Notes: a model not told the origin generated them from the letters alone. Shown: positions 1 to 9,532, counted from the first letter of the stretch. The stretch is DNA of 64,000 bases from Agrobacterium larrymoorei (GCF_005145045.1 NZ_CP039691.1:1686001-1750000); one strand, 5' to 3'. A program made the numbers and translations.

Positions 1-1351
1 CGATATCGTGGGCGCTGCGGATGCTTTCTCCGCGCAGGTGGAAGCGCCAGGTGGCGAAGGAGTAACCGAATGTTGTTCTGACGACGAGCGATGTGGTTAT
101 GACGGCTGCAAGCACCAGTGCAGTTATCTGGAAATCGCCCGTCAGTTCCAGCGCCAGAAATGTCATGGTCAACGGACCGCCGATAATGGCAGCGGCGAAG
201 GCGCTCATGCCGATGACGGCATAGACGATCGGCTGCGTGGCGCCGTAACCGATGTATGGCGCGCAGAGCGCAAAAATCTTTCCCAGCAGAGAGCCCATGA
301 ACAGGGACGCAAAGAAGAGGCCGCCGCGGAAGCTGGAGCCGATGGAGACGGCGCTGGCTGTCGCCTTTAACAGGAAAAGCCCTGCCAGACCCCATAAGGT
401 AATATCCGCATCCAGATTGAGGTGTAGAGCGCCATGGCCGCTGGAGAGTACTTGCGGAGAAATCAGCGCCAGAGCGCCGACGACGATGCCGCCAAGCGTT
501 GGGCGAAGCCAGACCGGAATTGCGCTTTTGCGCGCGGTTTCCTCGATGAAGGAAACGGCCTGCATGAGCACAATGCCAATGCCAGCGCAAACCATTCCGA
601 GGAAGATGGCTGGTACATAGTCCGGCGGCGTCACCTCGCTGGAACCGATGATTTCGATGCTGAGACCATTATGGGACACCAGACCCGCAACGATGGTCGC
701 CACCAGCGCCGAGACGACGAGTGGTGCGAGGGTAACGATGGTGTAGGTGCCGATGATGAGTTCTATGGCGTAAAACGCACCGGTCAAAGGTGCATTGAAG
801 GCGGCGGCGATTGCCCCTGCGGCGCCACAGCCGACGAGGATACGCATGTCCCCTCGCCGCAGTTTCAGCTTGAGACCGAGCTTCGATGCGACGCCGCTGG
901 CGACCTGCGTATAACCGGCCTCCAGCCCAACCGAGGCTCCGAAACCGTTGGAGACGATGTTTTGAGCGCAGACGATGATGCTATCCGTCAGCGACAGACG
1001 ACCGCCGTGCAACGCGTTGGCTTCGATGGGGTCGACCATCGGCTTCTTGCGCGTCCGGGAAAGCACGAAGAGCATGATGCCGAGTGCGATGCCGCCCGCA
1101 ATCGGGCCAAGCAGCACGACCCAACCCGAAAGATTGCTGCTGCTAAGTCTCTCTATACCGAAAATGAGGACGTGAAGGGCGGTACTCATTGCCCCGATGA
1201 GAGCGACCAGAAGACCGGCGGATGCGCCGACGAAGATAGCGAGAATGACGAGGGAGAGTTCGCCACGGCGGAAGAGCGCCCGGAGGCGTCCGCTTCTCAG
1301 ATTGTCGAAAAAGCTCGCCATGGTGGGGGCACGAAAGGGCTTCGTCGACAT
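1..1351 (-). CDS. ClC-family voltage-gated chloride channel (partial, 3' end cut by window)
   Basis: Minus-strand gene starting at an ATG at 1351 and running off the left edge; about 450 codons are visible. The translation is a multi-pass membrane protein. It carries the ClC selectivity-filter region as NGFGASVGLEAG, where the gating glutamate sits in GLEAG instead of the usual GREGP, and a later FRGGLFFASLF segment matching the GGxFxP-like loop. Family members move chloride, or exchange chloride for protons, across the inner membrane. It lies 43 bases downstream of the metallo-beta-lactamase gene in the same direction, so it may be the last gene of that transcription unit. The C-terminus, including any CBS domain, is outside the window. 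Confidence 0.88.
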   Translation of the reverse strand, partial: MSTKPFRAPTMASFFDNLRSGRLRALFRRGELSLVILAIFVGASAGLLVALIGAMSTALHVLIFGIERLSSSNLSGWVVLLGPIAGGIALGIMLFVLSRTRKKPMVDPIEANALHGGRLSLTDSIIVCAQNIVSNGFGASVGLEAGYTQVASGVASKLGLKLKLRRGDMRILVGCGAAGAIAAAFNAPLTGAFYAIELIIGTYTIVTLAPLVVSALVATIVAGLVSHNGLSIEIIGSSEVTPPDYVPAIFLGMVCAGIGIVLMQAVSFIEETARKSAIPVWLRPTLGGIVVGALALISPQVLSSGHGALHLNLDADITLWGLAGLFLLKATASAVSIGSSFRGGLFFASLFMGSLLGKIFALCAPYIGYGATQPIVYAVIGMSAFAAAIIGGPLTMTFLALELTGDFQITALVLAAVITTSLVVRTTFGYSFATWRFHLRGESIRSAHDI

Positions 1352-1394
1352 CGCATTCCTCTCATTACGGCCCCTGCGTCAGCCCTTTAGCTGG

Positions 1395-2225
1395 CTACAG
1401 AAGGTCTTCTGCAATCTCCACCTCGAAACGCATCTGATCATAGGCCGGTTCGATATGGTCGGGCGTTTCCCGCATCACCGTGTCATAGTCCAGCGGCGTG
1501 TGCATGTGAGTCAATATGGCATGTTTTGCGCCGAATTTCTCGATCCAGCCGAGAGATTGTTCAAGCGAGAGATGGCTGGGATGATATTTATACTGCAAGG
1601 TATCGATGATGATCGTGTCGAGATTTTGCAATTTTTTTATGGATTCTGAGGGGAAATCGCTGACATCGGTGCAATATGCGACGTCGCCGATGCGGAAGCC
1701 GAGGGACACGATGTCCCCATGCTGCTGCAAATGCGGCTTGATCCGAAGCGGGCCTCCTGCCCCATCGATAACGATGTCACGATCTAGATCGTCTACGACA
1801 TGCGCTTCGACAATGGGCGGGTAATTGCTGCCCGGCGGCGTCTTGAGACAATAGGGAAAGCCTTCATGGATACGGCGCATCGTATCCGGCTCCGCATAGA
1901 TCGGAATACGCTTCCTCGACGTGATGAAATAGCCGCGAAGGTCATCGATGCCATGCAGATGGTCGGCATGGTGGTGGGTGTAAAGCACCGCATCGATGTT
2001 CTGGACGTTGGCCGCAATCATCTGTTCGCGAAAATCCGGGCCGGTGTCGAATACGACGGTCGTCACGCCGCCATCCGGTCCAATCTGCTCTGCCATAAAG
2101 GCGGTGCGGGTGCGTCTGTTTTTCGGGTTGGCCGGGTCGCAGGCGCCCCAATCTCCGTTGATGCGAGGCACACCGGGAGAGGAGGCGCATCCGAGGATCG
2201 TGAAACGACGCCGGTAAGTTTTCAA
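1395..2225 (-). CDS. Metallo-beta-lactamase-fold hydrolase, PhnP-like
   Basis: A 276-residue cytoplasmic protein. Residues about 80-90 carry the THHHADHLHG metal-binding signature (HxHxDH) of the metallo-beta-lactamase superfamily, and the later ILTHMHTPLDY segment supplies further histidines. An N-terminal GCASSPGVPR stretch and overall layout resemble PhnP-type phosphoribosyl cyclic phosphodiesterases and related phosphodiesterases, but no phosphonate genes are nearby, so the substrate is unknown. It starts 3 bases after the tatD stop and is almost certainly co-transcribed with tatD and metG; this order is common in rhizobia. Confidence 0.88.
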   Translation of the reverse strand: MKTYRRRFTILGCASSPGVPRINGDWGACDPANPKNRRTRTAFMAEQIGPDGGVTTVVFDTGPDFREQMIAANVQNIDAVLYTHHHADHLHGIDDLRGYFITSRKRIPIYAEPDTMRRIHEGFPYCLKTPPGSNYPPIVEAHVVDDLDRDIVIDGAGGPLRIKPHLQQHGDIVSLGFRIGDVAYCTDVSDFPSESIKKLQNLDTIIIDTLQYKYHPSHLSLEQSLGWIEKFGAKHAILTHMHTPLDYDTVMRETPDHIEPAYDQMRFEVEIAEDLL

Positions 2226-2228
2226 GGC

Positions 2229-3011
2229 TCAGACTTTCGTCATTTTCGAAAAGCAGCGGAAAGCATTTTCCGTAGTGATTTCCGCCATCCGCTCGTAGGG
2301 CAAACCGTGGACTTCGGCCAGAACCTCTGCCGTGTTGACGACATAGGACGGCTCGTTGCGCTTCCCGCGCCAGCGCTTGGGCGCGAGATAAGGCGCGTCG
2401 GTTTCCACCAGAAGCCTGTCCAATGGCACGGTCGCGGCGATATCGCGGATATCCTGCGACTTGGGAAAGGTCAGGATACCGGAAAAGGAGACGTAGCCGC
2501 CGAGTTCGACGCCCGCCTTCGCCAGTTCGGGCCCGGCGGAAAAGCAGTGCAGAATGAAGGGAAATGCGCCCTTCCCGCTTTCTTCGCGCAGTATCGCAAT
2601 CATGTCGTCATCAGCGCTGCGGCTGTGGATGACGAGCGGTAGCTGGGTGATGCGCGCCGCTTCGATGTGACGTCGCAGGCCGGTTTTCTGGTCTTCCGGC
2701 TTCTGCGTATCGTAGAAATAATCCAGACCCGCCTCACCTATCGCCACGATTTTCTCATGGCTGTCTGCCAGCCGCACGAGTTCGTCCGTGGTAATATCCA
2801 GCTCTTCATCCGCATTGTTCGGGTGCGTGCCGACGGAGCAGAAAACGGAGGGATATTGCTCCGCAATTTTCAACAACTCGGGCAGACGGCGAACGCGGGT
2901 GGAGATCGTCACCATTTGGGCCACGCCGGAGGCGTGAGCGCGGGCGATGATATCGTCGCGCTCCGCATCGAAATCGGCAAAATCCAGATGGCAATGGGTA
3001 TCGATCAGCAT
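2229..3011 (-). CDS. tatD: TatD-family metal-dependent hydrolase (DNase)
   Basis: A 260-residue TIM-barrel hydrolase. The N-terminus MLIDTHCHLDF gives the HxH metal ligands. A glutamate follows in GEAGLDYFY, histidines in LVIHSR and ILHCFS, and the terminal aspartate in LLVETDAPYLAP; these are the family's diagnostic positions. TatD proteins are 3'-5' exonucleases or DNA-repair nucleases acting in the cytoplasm. The gene is 6 bases downstream of metG and 3 bases upstream of the metallo-hydrolase, a tight operon. Length is normal for the family. Confidence 0.94.
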   Translation of the reverse strand: MLIDTHCHLDFADFDAERDDIIARAHASGVAQMVTISTRVRRLPELLKIAEQYPSVFCSVGTHPNNADEELDITTDELVRLADSHEKIVAIGEAGLDYFYDTQKPEDQKTGLRRHIEAARITQLPLVIHSRSADDDMIAILREESGKGAFPFILHCFSAGPELAKAGVELGGYVSFSGILTFPKSQDIRDIAATVPLDRLLVETDAPYLAPKRWRGKRNEPSYVVNTAEVLAEVHGLPYERMAEITTENAFRCFSKMTKV

Positions 3012-3017
3012 GCTATT

Positions 3018-4568
3018 TCAAGCCTCTGGCGCCACGTAGCGCGGGAAGACCGGCTTCGGTGCTTCAAGTGGTGTGCCGGGAACCAGACGGCCAGCCTCGC
3101 CAAGTGCCGTGAAATCGCGCTTGTCGGCAGGTGCGGCCACGAGATCGAGCAGCTTTTCGCAGGATTGAGGCATGAAGGGCTGAAGCAGAATGCCGATCTG
3201 GCGCACGACTTCCGCCGTCACGTAGAGCACGGTGCCCATGCGTTCCGGATCGGTCTTCTTCAGCGCCCAAGGCTCCTGACCGGCGAAATAGCGGTCGGTC
3301 TCAGAGACCACGGCAATTATCGCAGCCAGTGCCTTGTGGATCATCTGCTTGCCCATCTCCTCGCGGCAGATGGCAATGAGATCGTCAGCGGCGGAAAGCA
3401 TCGCCTTGTCTTCATCCGTGAAGGCGCCGGGCGTCGGAATTTGGCCATCGCAATTCTTGACGATCATCGAGAGCGAGCGGCTGGCAAGGTTGCCGATGCC
3501 GTTGGCAAGATCGGCATTGATGCGAACGCCGATACCTTCTTCGCTGTAGCTGCCATCCTGACCGAAGGAGACTTCACGCAGGAAGAAATAGCGAACCTGA
3601 TCGAGACCGAAATGGTTCACCAGATTGACCGGATCGACCACATTGCCGAGCGACTTCGACATCTTCTCGCCCTTGTTGAGCAGGAAGCCGTGGGCATAAA
3701 CGCGCTTGGGCAGCGGCAAACCGGCGCTCATCAGGAAGGCAGGCCAGTAAACGGCGTGGAAGCGAATGATGTCCTTACCGATAATGTGGACGTCGGCAGG
3801 CCAATATTTCGCGCGCTCACCGTTTTTGTCTTCGATATAGCCCGTCGCGGTGATGTAGTTGGTCAGCGCATCCACCCAAACATACATGACGTGCTTGGGA
3901 TCGTTCGGAACCTTGATGCCCCAATCGAAAGTAGTGCGTGAAACCGAAAGGTCCTTCAGGCCAGACTTTACGAAGGAGATGATTTCATTGCGGCGTTCCG
4001 CCGGGCCGATGAAATCCGGGTTTTCTTCATAGAGCTTCAGCAGCTTGTCCTGATATTCGGAGAGCTTGAAGAAGTAGCTTTCTTCCTCCACCCACTCGAC
4101 AGGCGTGCCCTGCGGTCCATAGCGAACGCCATCGGCACGCACTTCCGTCTCATCCTCGGCGTAATAAGCCTCGTCACGAACGGAATACCAGCCAGCATAG
4201 CTGTCCTTATAGATGTCGCCCGCATCCGCCATCAGGTTCCAGATATTGCGCGATGTCTCATGGTGACGCTCTTCCGTCGTGCGGATGAAATCGTCGTTAG
4301 AGGCATTGAGCAGCTTGCCCATTTCGCGGAACTGATCGGAGTTGCGCTGCGCCAGCTCTTCCGGCGAAATACCCTCGGCGCGCGCCGTCTGCTGCATCTT
4401 CTGGCCGTGTTCGTCGGTGCCTGTCAGAAAGAAGACGTCCCGTCCATCCAGACGCTGAAAGCGCGCCATGGCATCCGTCGCGATGAGTTCATAGGCATGG
4501 CCGATATGCGGCTTGCCGTTAGGATAAGAAATCGCGGTGGTGATGTAAAAAGGTGTCTTGTCTGTCAT
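3018..4568 (-). CDS. metG: Methionyl-tRNA synthetase
   Basis: A 516-residue class I aminoacyl-tRNA synthetase that charges tRNA-Met. The HIGH motif is at residues 21-24 (PHIGHAYE) and KMSKS lies near residue 300 ([11 protein letters not shown]). The protein ends soon after the anticodon-binding helical domain and has no C-terminal tRNA-binding dimerisation domain, as in the short alphaproteobacterial form. Downstream are tatD and the metallo-hydrolase in tight succession. Upstream lies a NUDIX gene that separates it from holB, its usual rhizobial neighbour. Confidence 0.97.
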   Translation of the reverse strand: MTDKTPFYITTAISYPNGKPHIGHAYELIATDAMARFQRLDGRDVFFLTGTDEHGQKMQQTARAEGISPEELAQRNSDQFREMGKLLNASNDDFIRTTEERHHETSRNIWNLMADAGDIYKDSYAGWYSVRDEAYYAEDETEVRADGVRYGPQGTPVEWVEEESYFFKLSEYQDKLLKLYEENPDFIGPAERRNEIISFVKSGLKDLSVSRTTFDWGIKVPNDPKHVMYVWVDALTNYITATGYIEDKNGERAKYWPADVHIIGKDIIRFHAVYWPAFLMSAGLPLPKRVYAHGFLLNKGEKMSKSLGNVVDPVNLVNHFGLDQVRYFFLREVSFGQDGSYSEEGIGVRINADLANGIGNLASRSLSMIVKNCDGQIPTPGAFTDEDKAMLSAADDLIAICREEMGKQMIHKALAAIIAVVSETDRYFAGQEPWALKKTDPERMGTVLYVTAEVVRQIGILLQPFMPQSCEKLLDLVAAPADKRDFTALGEAGRLVPGTPLEAPKPVFPRYVAPEA

Positions 4569-4683
4569 GACGCTCGATCGGCTTTACGGTCTGTTTTCAA
4601 TGATAGACCGCTCTTAGCCTATTGTTCGCAATAGCGAAAGAAAAAGCGTACGTGGAGACGACTCTCGGCCCTACTGCCGAAAA

Positions 4684-5091
4684 TCAGTACAAACGAATTT
4701 TAGGAACGAAAAAATTGAAAGCTTCATGAAAGATTGAATGCCAGTCACTATTAAGTGGCCGCTCAATCGGATGCCAGAAAAATGAGAAGGTATGACCGTA
4801 GTCATCAGTAGTGGCGTGGTCCCAAGAGTTTGGCAGCGAAGTTTTGCTGCAAGCAAAAAAATGCCAAGCAACGCGCTCAACTCCAATTGGGCACGTTCCC
4901 ATAAAGACCAAACTCGAGTCGGCAACTACACCGCTTTCCTCGAAAAGCTCGCGCTTTGCCGCATCTTGCAATTTTTCATCATCTTCAACCGTCCCCTTAA
5001 CAAACTGCTTGCCAGCGGACGGATGAGTAAAAGCAAGCACTTCCAAACCGTTTGACGCGGCACGGAAAACGACAGGACAAACCTTCTCCAT
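4684..5091 (-). CDS. NUDIX hydrolase, apparently inserted between holB and metG
   Basis: A 135-residue protein with a perfect Nudix box (G-x5-E-x7-R-E-L-x-E-E-x-G-V) at about residues 31-53. Such enzymes cleave nucleoside diphosphates linked to another group; the substrate cannot be told from sequence. The start is set at the ATG at 5091 (MEKVCPVV); the reading frame continues upstream to 5199, but that would overlap holB and adds no Nudix-like sequence. The gene and its flanks look more AT-rich than holB and metG, with codons such as TTT, AAA and ATT more frequent, so recent acquisition is plausible (inference). There is a 115-base gap to metG. Confidence 0.8.
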   Translation of the reverse strand: MEKVCPVVFRAASNGLEVLAFTHPSAGKQFVKGTVEDDEKLQDAAKRELFEESGVVADSSLVFMGTCPIGVERVAWHFFACSKTSLPNSWDHATTDDYGHTFSFFWHPIERPLNSDWHSIFHEAFNFFVPKIRLY

Positions 5092-5128
5092 ATGCACACT
5101 TTCTACATTGACAACGAAAGAAGCGACA

Positions 5129-6154
5129 TCAAACCGACCGCATGTCCTCCAGAATGGAAAGAACCATCTGTTTCTTGTCGAGATTATAGGCCTGCGCAAT
5201 CGTTATGCGCTCGGAAAGCGAGGATGACAGGCGCGCATGGCGCTCCGCGCCGTTCAGATCGCCCGCCATTGCGGCGGCCTTTGCGCGGTGCATCAACTCT
5301 TCCGTTGCGTGCTCCATGAAGAAACCGAGGATGATATCGCCATCCTTCTGCGCCAGAACATCCGCCAGCTTGTGCATCTGCTTGCGCGCGGATGGTCCTT
5401 CGGCGTTCATCACGGCGTTGAACACGTCCACGATATCTGAGCCGCCATAATTGATGAGCTTGAGTGCCTGCGCAACGCTGCCCTTGGAAGCATCTAGCAG
5501 GGCTGCGCGCTTTTCTGCGGGCATATTGAGGCCCAGATGATCGAGCGCGCGCTCCATATCTCGCTCTACAAGAGGCTGGAGACGCAGCGGCATGCACCGG
5601 GAGCGGATGGTTGGCAGCAGTTTGCCGGGTGCGTGCGATAGCACGAGGAACATTGCGCGCTTTGGCGGCTCTTCCAGTATTTTCAGGATGGCGTTGGCGG
5701 CATTGCGGTTCAGGTCATCCGCGGGATCGATGATGACGATCCGCCAGTTGCCGGTACCGGACGTCTGCGAGAAAAAGTGCCCTGCCCGCCTCACCTCATC
5801 AACGGTGATGGCCGATTTTACGCGCCCGGTCTTTTCATCGACAGGACGTGTCAGATGCAGCAGATTGTGCGATGCGCCGGAGGTGATCTGGCGGCTGACC
5901 ATTGATGCCGGATCGGGATCGGCAATCATTTCCGGCGCAAGCGTTGGGTCGGGATGAGATAGCACATGGTTGGCGTAGCGGAATGCCAGCGTTGCCTTGC
6001 CAATGCCCTCCGGCCCTTCGATCAGAATGGCGTGGTGGCCTTTGCCTGAACGATAGGATTGCGCCAGAAACTGCTCGGCTTCTTCATGACCAAACAGGCG
6101 CGTGTTTTCCTGCGGAGCAATCGCGCCGTCCAATACGCCGGGCGTCTCGCTCAT
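5129..6154 (-). CDS. holB: DNA polymerase III subunit delta'
   Basis: A 341-residue clamp-loader subunit. It has an AAA+ P-loop-like segment ([16 protein letters not shown], about residues 45-60) and the clamp-loader sensor region [18 protein letters not shown] with the SRC-like motif ([11 protein letters not shown]). It helps load the sliding clamp at the replication fork. It overlaps tmk by 4 bases (ATGA), a translationally coupled arrangement found in many bacteria. The zinc-module cysteines seen in some delta' proteins are not evident here. Confidence 0.94.
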   Translation of the reverse strand: MSETPGVLDGAIAPQENTRLFGHEEAEQFLAQSYRSGKGHHAILIEGPEGIGKATLAFRYANHVLSHPDPTLAPEMIADPDPASMVSRQITSGASHNLLHLTRPVDEKTGRVKSAITVDEVRRAGHFFSQTSGTGNWRIVIIDPADDLNRNAANAILKILEEPPKRAMFLVLSHAPGKLLPTIRSRCMPLRLQPLVERDMERALDHLGLNMPAEKRAALLDASKGSVAQALKLINYGGSDIVDVFNAVMNAEGPSARKQMHKLADVLAQKDGDIILGFFMEHATEELMHRAKAAAMAGDLNGAERHARLSSSLSERITIAQAYNLDKKQMVLSILEDMRSV

Positions 6155-6819
6155 TCGGCTACTTCCGAGATGTTGGCGAAGCGGGACAGCAGCGGTTCCA
6201 CCAGCGAAAGAACGTCTTCCGTAACCTTTTCCTGCGGCTGATCTGCGTTGACGATGCGGCAGCGGCGTGGTTCGTTCAGCGCGATATCGAGATAGGCCTC
6301 GCGACGCTTTTCATGCGTCTCCAGCTCTTCCTTTTCGAAACGATCAGGAGTTGCACCATCATCCGCCCTTTTGCGAGCGCGTGCGAGGCCGGAAGCGGCA
6401 GCGATATCGAAGATCAAAGTCAGTTCCGGCATGGTGCCATCGATGGCGATACGCTGAAGCGTTTCGATGAAATCCGGCTCAAGATTGCCCGTCGTGCCCT
6501 GATAGACGCGCGAGGAATCCAGAAAGCGGTCGCACAGAACGACCGCGCCGTTTTCCAGCGCCGGGCGAATGACTTCCTCGACATGATCGTTGCGCGCTGC
6601 GGCAAAAAGCATAGCCTCCATGCGCACGCCAAAAGCTTCGGCAGCACCGGATAGAAGAACATGGCGAACCGCTTCGGCGCCCGGCGAACCGCCCGGCTCC
6701 CGCGTGACCACCACATCAAGACCCCGTTTCCGCAATGTTTCTGCAAGAATGCGGATCTGCGTGGATTTCCCAGCGCCCTCGCCGCCTTCGAAGCTTATGA
6801 ACAATCCTTTTTCGGGCAA
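6151..6819 (-). CDS. tmk: Thymidylate kinase
   Basis: A 222-residue enzyme that phosphorylates dTMP to dTDP. The P-loop is [11 protein letters not shown] at residues 10-20, and the DR motif ([11 protein letters not shown]) and a lid region rich in arginine ([16 protein letters not shown]) follow. It overlaps holB by 4 bases and lies downstream of the carboxypeptidase homologue, separated from it by a palindromic repeat. Length and motifs are typical. Confidence 0.96.
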   Translation of the reverse strand: MPEKGLFISFEGGEGAGKSTQIRILAETLRKRGLDVVVTREPGGSPGAEAVRHVLLSGAAEAFGVRMEAMLFAAARNDHVEEVIRPALENGAVVLCDRFLDSSRVYQGTTGNLEPDFIETLQRIAIDGTMPELTLIFDIAAASGLARARKRADDGATPDRFEKEELETHEKRREAYLDIALNEPRRCRIVNADQPQEKVTEDVLSLVEPLLSRFANISEVAE

Positions 6820-6837
6820 TGTCTCTTCCTGATCCTC

Positions 6838-6938
6838 TAGAGCGCCGTGCGTCCTGTAGGACGCACAAAGGACGCTCTAACTCCTCAAATCTACGCATCG
6901 TGCTTTACGAAAATCGATCCCGATTTTCGCGCCGATGC
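6838..6938. repeat. RIME-like intergenic mosaic element (two palindromes)
   Basis: Two imperfect palindromes lie in the tmk/carboxypeptidase gap. The first (6838-6879) begins TAGAGCG and ends CGCTCTA, with an inner GCGTCC/GGACGC pair. The second (6895-6938) begins GCATCG and ends CGATGC, with CGAAAATCGAT facing CGATTTTCG. Two adjacent palindromes of about 40 bases in a roughly 100-base element is the described architecture of rhizobial RIME repeats. RNA copied from it would form two long hairpins inside the probable operon and could modulate stability or termination (inference). Confidence 0.75.
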
Positions 6939-6989
6939 GGTAGCCTGTGGCATCTTATTAGCCGATATCGTCAGCCTGCGAAACCATCA

Positions 6990-8162
6990 TCAGAGCCAGA
7001 AAAACAGCAGCTCTTTCAAAGCTCCAGCCGCATTCTGGCTAAGCGTGCCTTCGCTGACCGCAGCAGTCGTATAAAGCGGAACCTCGCGCAGCAGCCGCTC
7101 GCCGGAAAATATTTTCAGAGTCGCGGCATTATAGCCTGCCTCCAGAGGCGCATTCAGCGGCCAGTTATAGACGATGCGGCCCGAGAGACGATCCGGGTTG
7201 TTGAGCGGCACCAGAACGCTGATCGTTTCATGCACCGCCAGATCGATGGAAGACGACGCCCCGCCATAGACGCTGATGCTGCCGACCGTTTCGTCCTTCT
7301 GGTAAAGATTGCGCTTCTGGAACGCCGTCAGCCCCCAATCGACAACGCGCTTCGCTTCATCCTGCCGGGTCTTGTCGTCTTCCATACCGGCAAGCGTCAG
7401 ATAGATGCGACGACCATCGCGCTCTGCCGAGATGACGGCTGAAAATCCGTGACCTTCGGCAAAACCGAGACCCAAGCCATCGATGCCGTTACCCAGCGAA
7501 AGAAGCGAATTCTTGTTGCGCTGGAAAATGCGGTTCCACTCGAAATCCGGCTTGGTGAACAGCGGGTAGCGATCCGAATAGCTGTCATGAATGTGCTTTG
7601 CCAGCATCACCATGTCCTTCGCCGTCGTCTTGTTGGCGGCATCCGGCAGGCCGGTGGAGTTGGCGAAAGCGCTGCCCGTGAGCCCCAGTTCCTTCGCGCG
7701 GTCGTTCATCTTTTTGGCGAATGCGGCGTCCGAACCGGCCATGCCTTCCGCCGCGACGATGCAGCCGTCATTGGCGTTCTGGACGATGATGCCAGTCAAA
7801 AGATCATTGATGCTGACGGAGGATTTGAGCGCGGCGAACATGGTGGATGTTCGCGACGGCGCGCCGCCGGTTCGCCAGGCATATTCGGAAACGGGGTAGC
7901 TGGTTTCGGGCGTCACCTGCCCGTTCTTCAACGCATCCATCATCACTTCCACCGTCATCAGCTTGGCCAGCGATGCGGGCGGGAAGGACGCATTTTCATT
8001 GAGCGAGAGCAGGACCGTGCCGGTCTCGGCATCGATCATATAGGCCTGCTGTGCCTTCACGGCCAGACCTGCAGACTGGGCGTTCGCGGATGAGAAACTG
8101 CAAGCGATTGCCAGTGAGGCGAAGCCGATAAGCCGGAGATATGTCTTGATTGTCTTGCGCAT
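6990..8162 (-). CDS. D-alanyl-D-alanine carboxypeptidase homologue (DacA/DacF type) with degenerate active-site motifs
   Basis: A 390-residue exported protein. The chosen ATG at 8162 gives a clean signal peptide (MRKTIKTYLRLIG... SANAQ); longer forms add a non-signal leader. The peptidase S11 fold is clear: SxxK is present as ASLAKLMT. The second motif, normally SxN, reads NAN (VQNANDGC), and the third, normally KTG, is replaced by GLG (DGLGLGFAEGHG). A C-terminal PBP5-like beta domain follows (about residues 280-390). Family enzymes trim the terminal D-Ala of peptidoglycan stems in the periplasm; loss of KTG suggests weak, altered or absent activity. Compare the intact paralogue at 24888-26342. 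Confidence 0.85.
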   Translation of the reverse strand: MRKTIKTYLRLIGFASLAIACSFSSANAQSAGLAVKAQQAYMIDAETGTVLLSLNENASFPPASLAKLMTVEVMMDALKNGQVTPETSYPVSEYAWRTGGAPSRTSTMFAALKSSVSINDLLTGIIVQNANDGCIVAAEGMAGSDAAFAKKMNDRAKELGLTGSAFANSTGLPDAANKTTAKDMVMLAKHIHDSYSDRYPLFTKPDFEWNRIFQRNKNSLLSLGNGIDGLGLGFAEGHGFSAVISAERDGRRIYLTLAGMEDDKTRQDEAKRVVDWGLTAFQKRNLYQKDETVGSISVYGGASSSIDLAVHETISVLVPLNNPDRLSGRIVYNWPLNAPLEAGYNAATLKIFSGERLLREVPLYTTAAVSEGTLSQNAAGALKELLFFWL

Positions 8163-8296
8163 CAAACGCCAGCCCGCCGCCTGTAGTTGCCCGTCTATTG
8201 CTGGCGTCAACGAGGATGAACGCCGAGACGCATCATTCGCACAGAATCGTCTCATAATGAGACAATTATGCGCGAGGCGGCATCAGAGGGCAAAGC

Positions 8297-9352
8297 TCAA
8301 AGAGCCCTGCCCTGCTTATTTTTCACGTAGTTGAGGATCGACTGTTCCGTCAGCTCGCTGCGATCGACGAGAACGCTGTCGAAGGCGGATGCGGCCTTGG
8401 AAACGGGCGCAGCCTCGGAGTAAGCGGACGCATAGCGCGGCGATGGACCAGGCACGCGCAGGAAGTGGCCTTCCTCCGGACGCTCGTTGATGAAGGGACC
8501 GATCTCAGGCAGCGCGATGAACTCGACACCGCCCTGCGCGGACATCTGCGCCGGAGCCGGGCCATTGACGAGCGGCATGGCCTGAAGCGCATTGTTCTTC
8601 TTCGTGCCAACCAGCGCCGTCTGCGTGGAGCCGCCATAGGCCGGGCTGGACGGGATAGGAATATTGCGGGAAGCGGAAGCCACCATCACGCCGCTTGCGA
8701 TCTGGCCTTCAGGATTGATGCCCGGAATGCGAGAGCCCTTTGGAACATAGGATGCCATCAGGAACGGCATGTCGTGACCATCCAGCGGCGCGCGACCGAC
8801 ATATTGCACGCGGACGTTTGCCGTGCCCGTGCCCTTCATATCCAGCATGTCAGCAGTCTTGCTGGAAACGTCGATCAGGCGACCTTCATGGAAAGGCCCG
8901 CGATCATTGACGCGAACGACCACGGACGAACCGTTTTCGAGATTGGTGACGCGAGCATAGCTTGGCAGAGGGAACGTGGGGTGCGCAGCGGAAAGATGTT
9001 CCTTGTCGTAGGCTTCGCCATTGGCGGTCATGCGACCGTGAAAGGCGGAACCGTACCAGGAAGCAAGACCGGTCTTATCGTAGCCCGGATCTTCCTTCGG
9101 AACATAGCGACGGCCCTTGACCGTGTAGGAATTGCCGACGAGAAAACGACCACCACCCTTGGGGATGTTCGCGCCATCCGCAATCCGCGGGCTTGCCTTC
9201 ACGCCATATTCCGACTCGGAGAAATACTCCTTGCTGCGCTTCGGCTTTGTTTTTGTTTCCGACGTCGTCGAACAGGATGCTGTAGCGGCGCAAAGTACGG
9301 CAATGCCGACCCATTTGACGCTTACGCCAAGTTTCGTAACGGTAGACTTCAA
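8297..9352 (-). CDS. rlpA: RlpA-family septal lipoprotein (lytic transglycosylase type)
   Basis: A 351-residue protein with a lipoprotein signal peptide and lipobox ending at cysteine 27 (AATASC). The double-psi beta-barrel RlpA domain lies at about residues 95-185: GLASWYG, FHGRMTANGE, AYDKEHLSAAHPTFPLPS, VVRVNDRGPF and GRLIDVS. RlpA proteins bind or cleave denuded septal glycan during division. No C-terminal SPOR domain is visible; a low-complexity tail follows. The only in-frame start is TTG at 9352, since a stop codon lies shortly upstream. Candidate CtrA boxes lie upstream, between this gene and tRNA-Ser. Confidence 0.92.
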   Translation of the reverse strand: MKSTVTKLGVSVKWVGIAVLCAATASCSTTSETKTKPKRSKEYFSESEYGVKASPRIADGANIPKGGGRFLVGNSYTVKGRRYVPKEDPGYDKTGLASWYGSAFHGRMTANGEAYDKEHLSAAHPTFPLPSYARVTNLENGSSVVVRVNDRGPFHEGRLIDVSSKTADMLDMKGTGTANVRVQYVGRAPLDGHDMPFLMASYVPKGSRIPGINPEGQIASGVMVASASRNIPIPSSPAYGGSTQTALVGTKKNNALQAMPLVNGPAPAQMSAQGGVEFIALPEIGPFINERPEEGHFLRVPGPSPRYASAYSEAAPVSKAASAFDSVLVDRSELTEQSILNYVKNKQGRAL

Positions 9353-9435
9353 ATCCTATGCCCCGTGCTGCTTTGGGCCGGATTTCCCTCGACCCCTCTC
9401 ACGCCTCGATGCTCATGCCCCTAAAATCGAAGCAC

Positions 9436-9532
9436 CTAACGAACGCTTAATCTTGCCCGCAACATGGCGAAATTGCGAACAGCACGGTGGAATTGGCTAA
9501 AATTGTAATCAACGTGGTTAATGGATTACTAA
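9436..9532 (-). promoter_or_regulatory. Two near-consensus CtrA-type boxes upstream of rlpA
   Basis: CTAA-N7-TTAA at 9436-9450 and TTAA-N7-CTAA at 9518-9532 each differ by one base from the alphaproteobacterial CtrA site TTAA-N7-TTAA. They lie about 85 and 165 bases upstream of the rlpA start. This is motif matching only; binding is an inference, helped by the septal role of RlpA and by the presence of the CtrA-pathway kinase CckA in the same window. Confidence 0.35.
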
